Shown here: positions 62,711-64,000 of the stretch, piece by piece
Position numbering within the stretch: position 1 is the first letter of the stretch
Layout: each line of letters starts with the position of its first letter
From: Lentzea atacamensis
GTDB taxonomy: Bacteria; Actinomycetota; Actinomycetes; Mycobacteriales; Pseudonocardiaceae
Reading direction: 5' to 3'
Assembly (NCBI RefSeq): GCF_003269295.1
Contig: NZ_QLTT01000003.1
Coordinates: 1-64,000, forward strand
Length of the DNA stretch: 64,000 nucleotides
The notes under the pieces: generated by a model
What the model was told of the DNA's origin: nothing
The model's database searches: none
Seen by the model: only the letters and a program-made list of their open reading frames with translations
Position numbers and translations under genes: made by a program

Positions 62711-64000
62711 TTACAGGTTGGCCGGCATGCCCGACTCGTCGGCAGCCGCCGTCGAGGAGCCGCCGAGCAGGTCCTTGACGATCTTGTTGGCTTCCTTGAC
62801 GGCAGGCGTGATCATCTTGATCTTGATCTTGCCGTTGGTCATCTTGCCGCCGACCTCGAAGGTCTTGTCCTCGTTCGGCAGCGGGAGGCCCTGGCAGCCG
62901 GTGAACTGCTTGCGCGGGGTCGCACCGGTCTGGAAGTAGAAGACGATCGGGTCGTCGACGCAGTCCGTGTTGTACGGGAACAGGCCGTGCGAACCCTCGT
63001 TGTCAACGCTGATCAGCTTGGCGTTCGGCAGAGCCTTGGCCGTGGCGAGACCACCCTCGTACGCGGTGGCGGCGTCGAGCTCGCTCTGCGCGATCAGCAG
63101 ACGCGGGAACGTCTTCTTGTCCGGCTTAGGCATCGAGTTCTTGGTCGGCCAGTACGCGCACAGCGGCGTGTCCATGAACGGCGCGATGAACGGCGCGTTC
63201 ACGGTCAGGTCGGCCAGCCAGTACTTCCAGTAGTGCAGGTTCTGGTTCCACTGGCCGTCCTGGCAGCGGATCGCCTCGAACGTGGCGTCCCAGGTCTCGA
63301 CCTCGGCGGCGGCGGTCGTGGACTTGACCGCGACGCGCTCCTTCTTGGCGATCGCGGCGAGCGCGTTGTCCTTGGCCTTGGCGATGAACGCCTTGTTCTC
63401 GGCCGTGAGGTCCGGCGTCGTGAGCATCTTGGAGACGATCTGCTCGACCTTCTCCGAGGCGGTGCCCTGCTCCTTCGAGGCGTCGATCACCGAGGCGACG
63501 GCGGAGGCGGCCGCGTGGTACTGCGAGGTGTCGTACATCGCCGGGATCACGAACCAGGCGACGAAGAGCTGACCCACGAACTCACGGGTGCCGCCGGCCT
63601 TCTCCCAGTTGCGGCGGATCTCCATCGGGTCGGTGCCCTGGCCGTACTTGGCGTCGTTGCGCGCCATGAACGGCAGCAGCGCCTCCTGGAACTGGCGGTC
63701 GCGGGTGCGCGGCTGCAGGTCCCAGGTGTTCTCCAGCGTCGACTGCGAGGCGTCGACGGCCGAGTCGAGCAGGAAGCGGTGCGTCTTGCCCGGGAACGTG
63801 GCGGCGTACCAGGTGCCGAGCCACGTGCCGTAGGAGTAGCCGATGTAGCTCATCTTCTTCTCGCCGAGCAGGACACGGATGAAGTCCATGTCGTAGGCGG
63901 TCTGCTCGGTGGTGATGAACTTGGTCAGCGGGTTCTCGAGGCAGCCGTCGACCTTCGCCTTGTTCAGCACGTTGACGTCGGTGCTGTTCGGGACGGTGTA
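62711..64000 (-). CDS. Secreted tripeptidyl aminopeptidase (S33, TAP-like), N terminus outside the window
   Basis: The reading frame runs in from the right edge; at least 429 residues are visible. DMDFIRVLLGEKKMSYIGYSYGTWLG gives the GYSYG nucleophile elbow; TTEQTAYDMD before it is typical of this family. AQSELDAATAYEGG carries the catalytic Asp and DNEGSHGLFPYNTDC the His, in the TAP-like C-terminal domain. Relatives are exported Streptomyces/Saccharothrix proteases that remove tripeptides from N termini. The signal peptide would lie to the right of the window. The C-terminal 50 residues are Lys-rich (NGKIKIKMITPAVKEAN). Confidence 0.92.
   Translation of the reverse strand, partial: YTVPNSTDVNVLNKAKVDGCLENPLTKFITTEQTAYDMDFIRVLLGEKKMSYIGYSYGTWLGTWYAATFPGKTHRFLLDSAVDASQSTLENTWDLQPRTRDRQFQEALLPFMARNDAKYGQGTDPMEIRRNWEKAGGTREFVGQLFVAWFVIPAMYDTSQYHAAASAVASVIDASKEQGTASEKVEQIVSKMLTTPDLTAENKAFIAKAKDNALAAIAKKERVAVKSTTAAAEVETWDATFEAIRCQDGQWNQNLHYWKYWLADLTVNAPFIAPFMDTPLCAYWPTKNSMPKPDKKTFPRLLIAQSELDAATAYEGGLATAKALPNAKLISVDNEGSHGLFPYNTDCVDDPIVFYFQTGATPRKQFTGCQGLPLPNEDKTFEVGGKMTNGKIKIKMITPAVKEANKIVKDLLGGSSTAAADESGMPANL

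Overview
The window is chromosomal DNA of a high-GC filamentous actinomycete. The strong G/C third-position bias, GTG/TTG starts, twelve-base DasR-type sites in front of a chitinase, a tmsAB pair for 10-methyl fatty acids, a Pls-type polyamino-acid synthetase and an accD1-accA1-acyl-CoA dehydrogenase operon together suggest Pseudonocardiaceae (Lentzea/Saccharothrix/Amycolatopsis-like). The family assignment is inference; I could not run a search. No tRNA, rRNA, CRISPR array or prophage was seen.

Layout. 0-5 kb: the right end of an IS3-family element cuts off the 5' part of a NarL-type sensor kinase whose response regulator follows intact. Next come an esterase-like protein, a membrane acyltransferase and, convergent with it, a phospholipase A2-acyltransferase fusion. 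5-16 kb: a TetR regulator, a GDSL lipase and the accD1-accA1-acyl-CoA dehydrogenase operon, with one shared operator motif in front of both the regulator and the operon. A small secreted protein, aidB and tmsA-tmsB follow. 16-24 kb: secreted or surface hydrolases (M28 peptidase, an HtrA-like protease without PDZ, a trypsin-like protease whose start lies in a very strong hairpin), a PAS-GGDEF-EAL protein with a degenerate EAL domain, a flavoprotein and a cupin. 24-33.5 kb: small conserved proteins, a 1079-residue subtilase and, tail to tail with it, an operon (hydrolase, MFS transporter, lipoprotein) opposite a MerR regulator. The lipoprotein is a free-standing homologue of the subtilase prodomain. 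A MscS channel follows.

33.7-42.3 kb: on the minus strand, response regulator, histidine kinase, DUF4173 membrane protein, Pls synthetase and M1 peptidase lie in one direction, the last two coupled by an ATGA overlap. This looks like a regulated polycation locus; the adenylation-domain pocket resembles lysine-activating domains. 42.4-53.5 kb: recD2, a hydrolase broken by two frameshifts with a 38-codon ORF in front, an M14 carboxypeptidase, then an array of six related SxxK beta-lactamase/DD-peptidase-like genes (three intact, three decayed), ended by a shared terminator against a GH18 chitinase.

53.5-64 kb: a zinc-finger STAND/LuxR regulator divergent from an orphan NarL regulator, alkA, a soluble Ser/Thr kinase in operon with an adenine methylase carrying an HTH and an HsdS-like tail, a divergent PP2C phosphatase, an ECF sigma factor with its CU044_5270-type partner, and a partial secreted tripeptidyl aminopeptidase that runs off the right edge.

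The most unusual items are the stand-alone subtilase prodomain lipoprotein, the hairpin that hides the start of the trypsin-like protease, the Pls locus, the PLA2-acyltransferase fusion and the decaying SxxK array.
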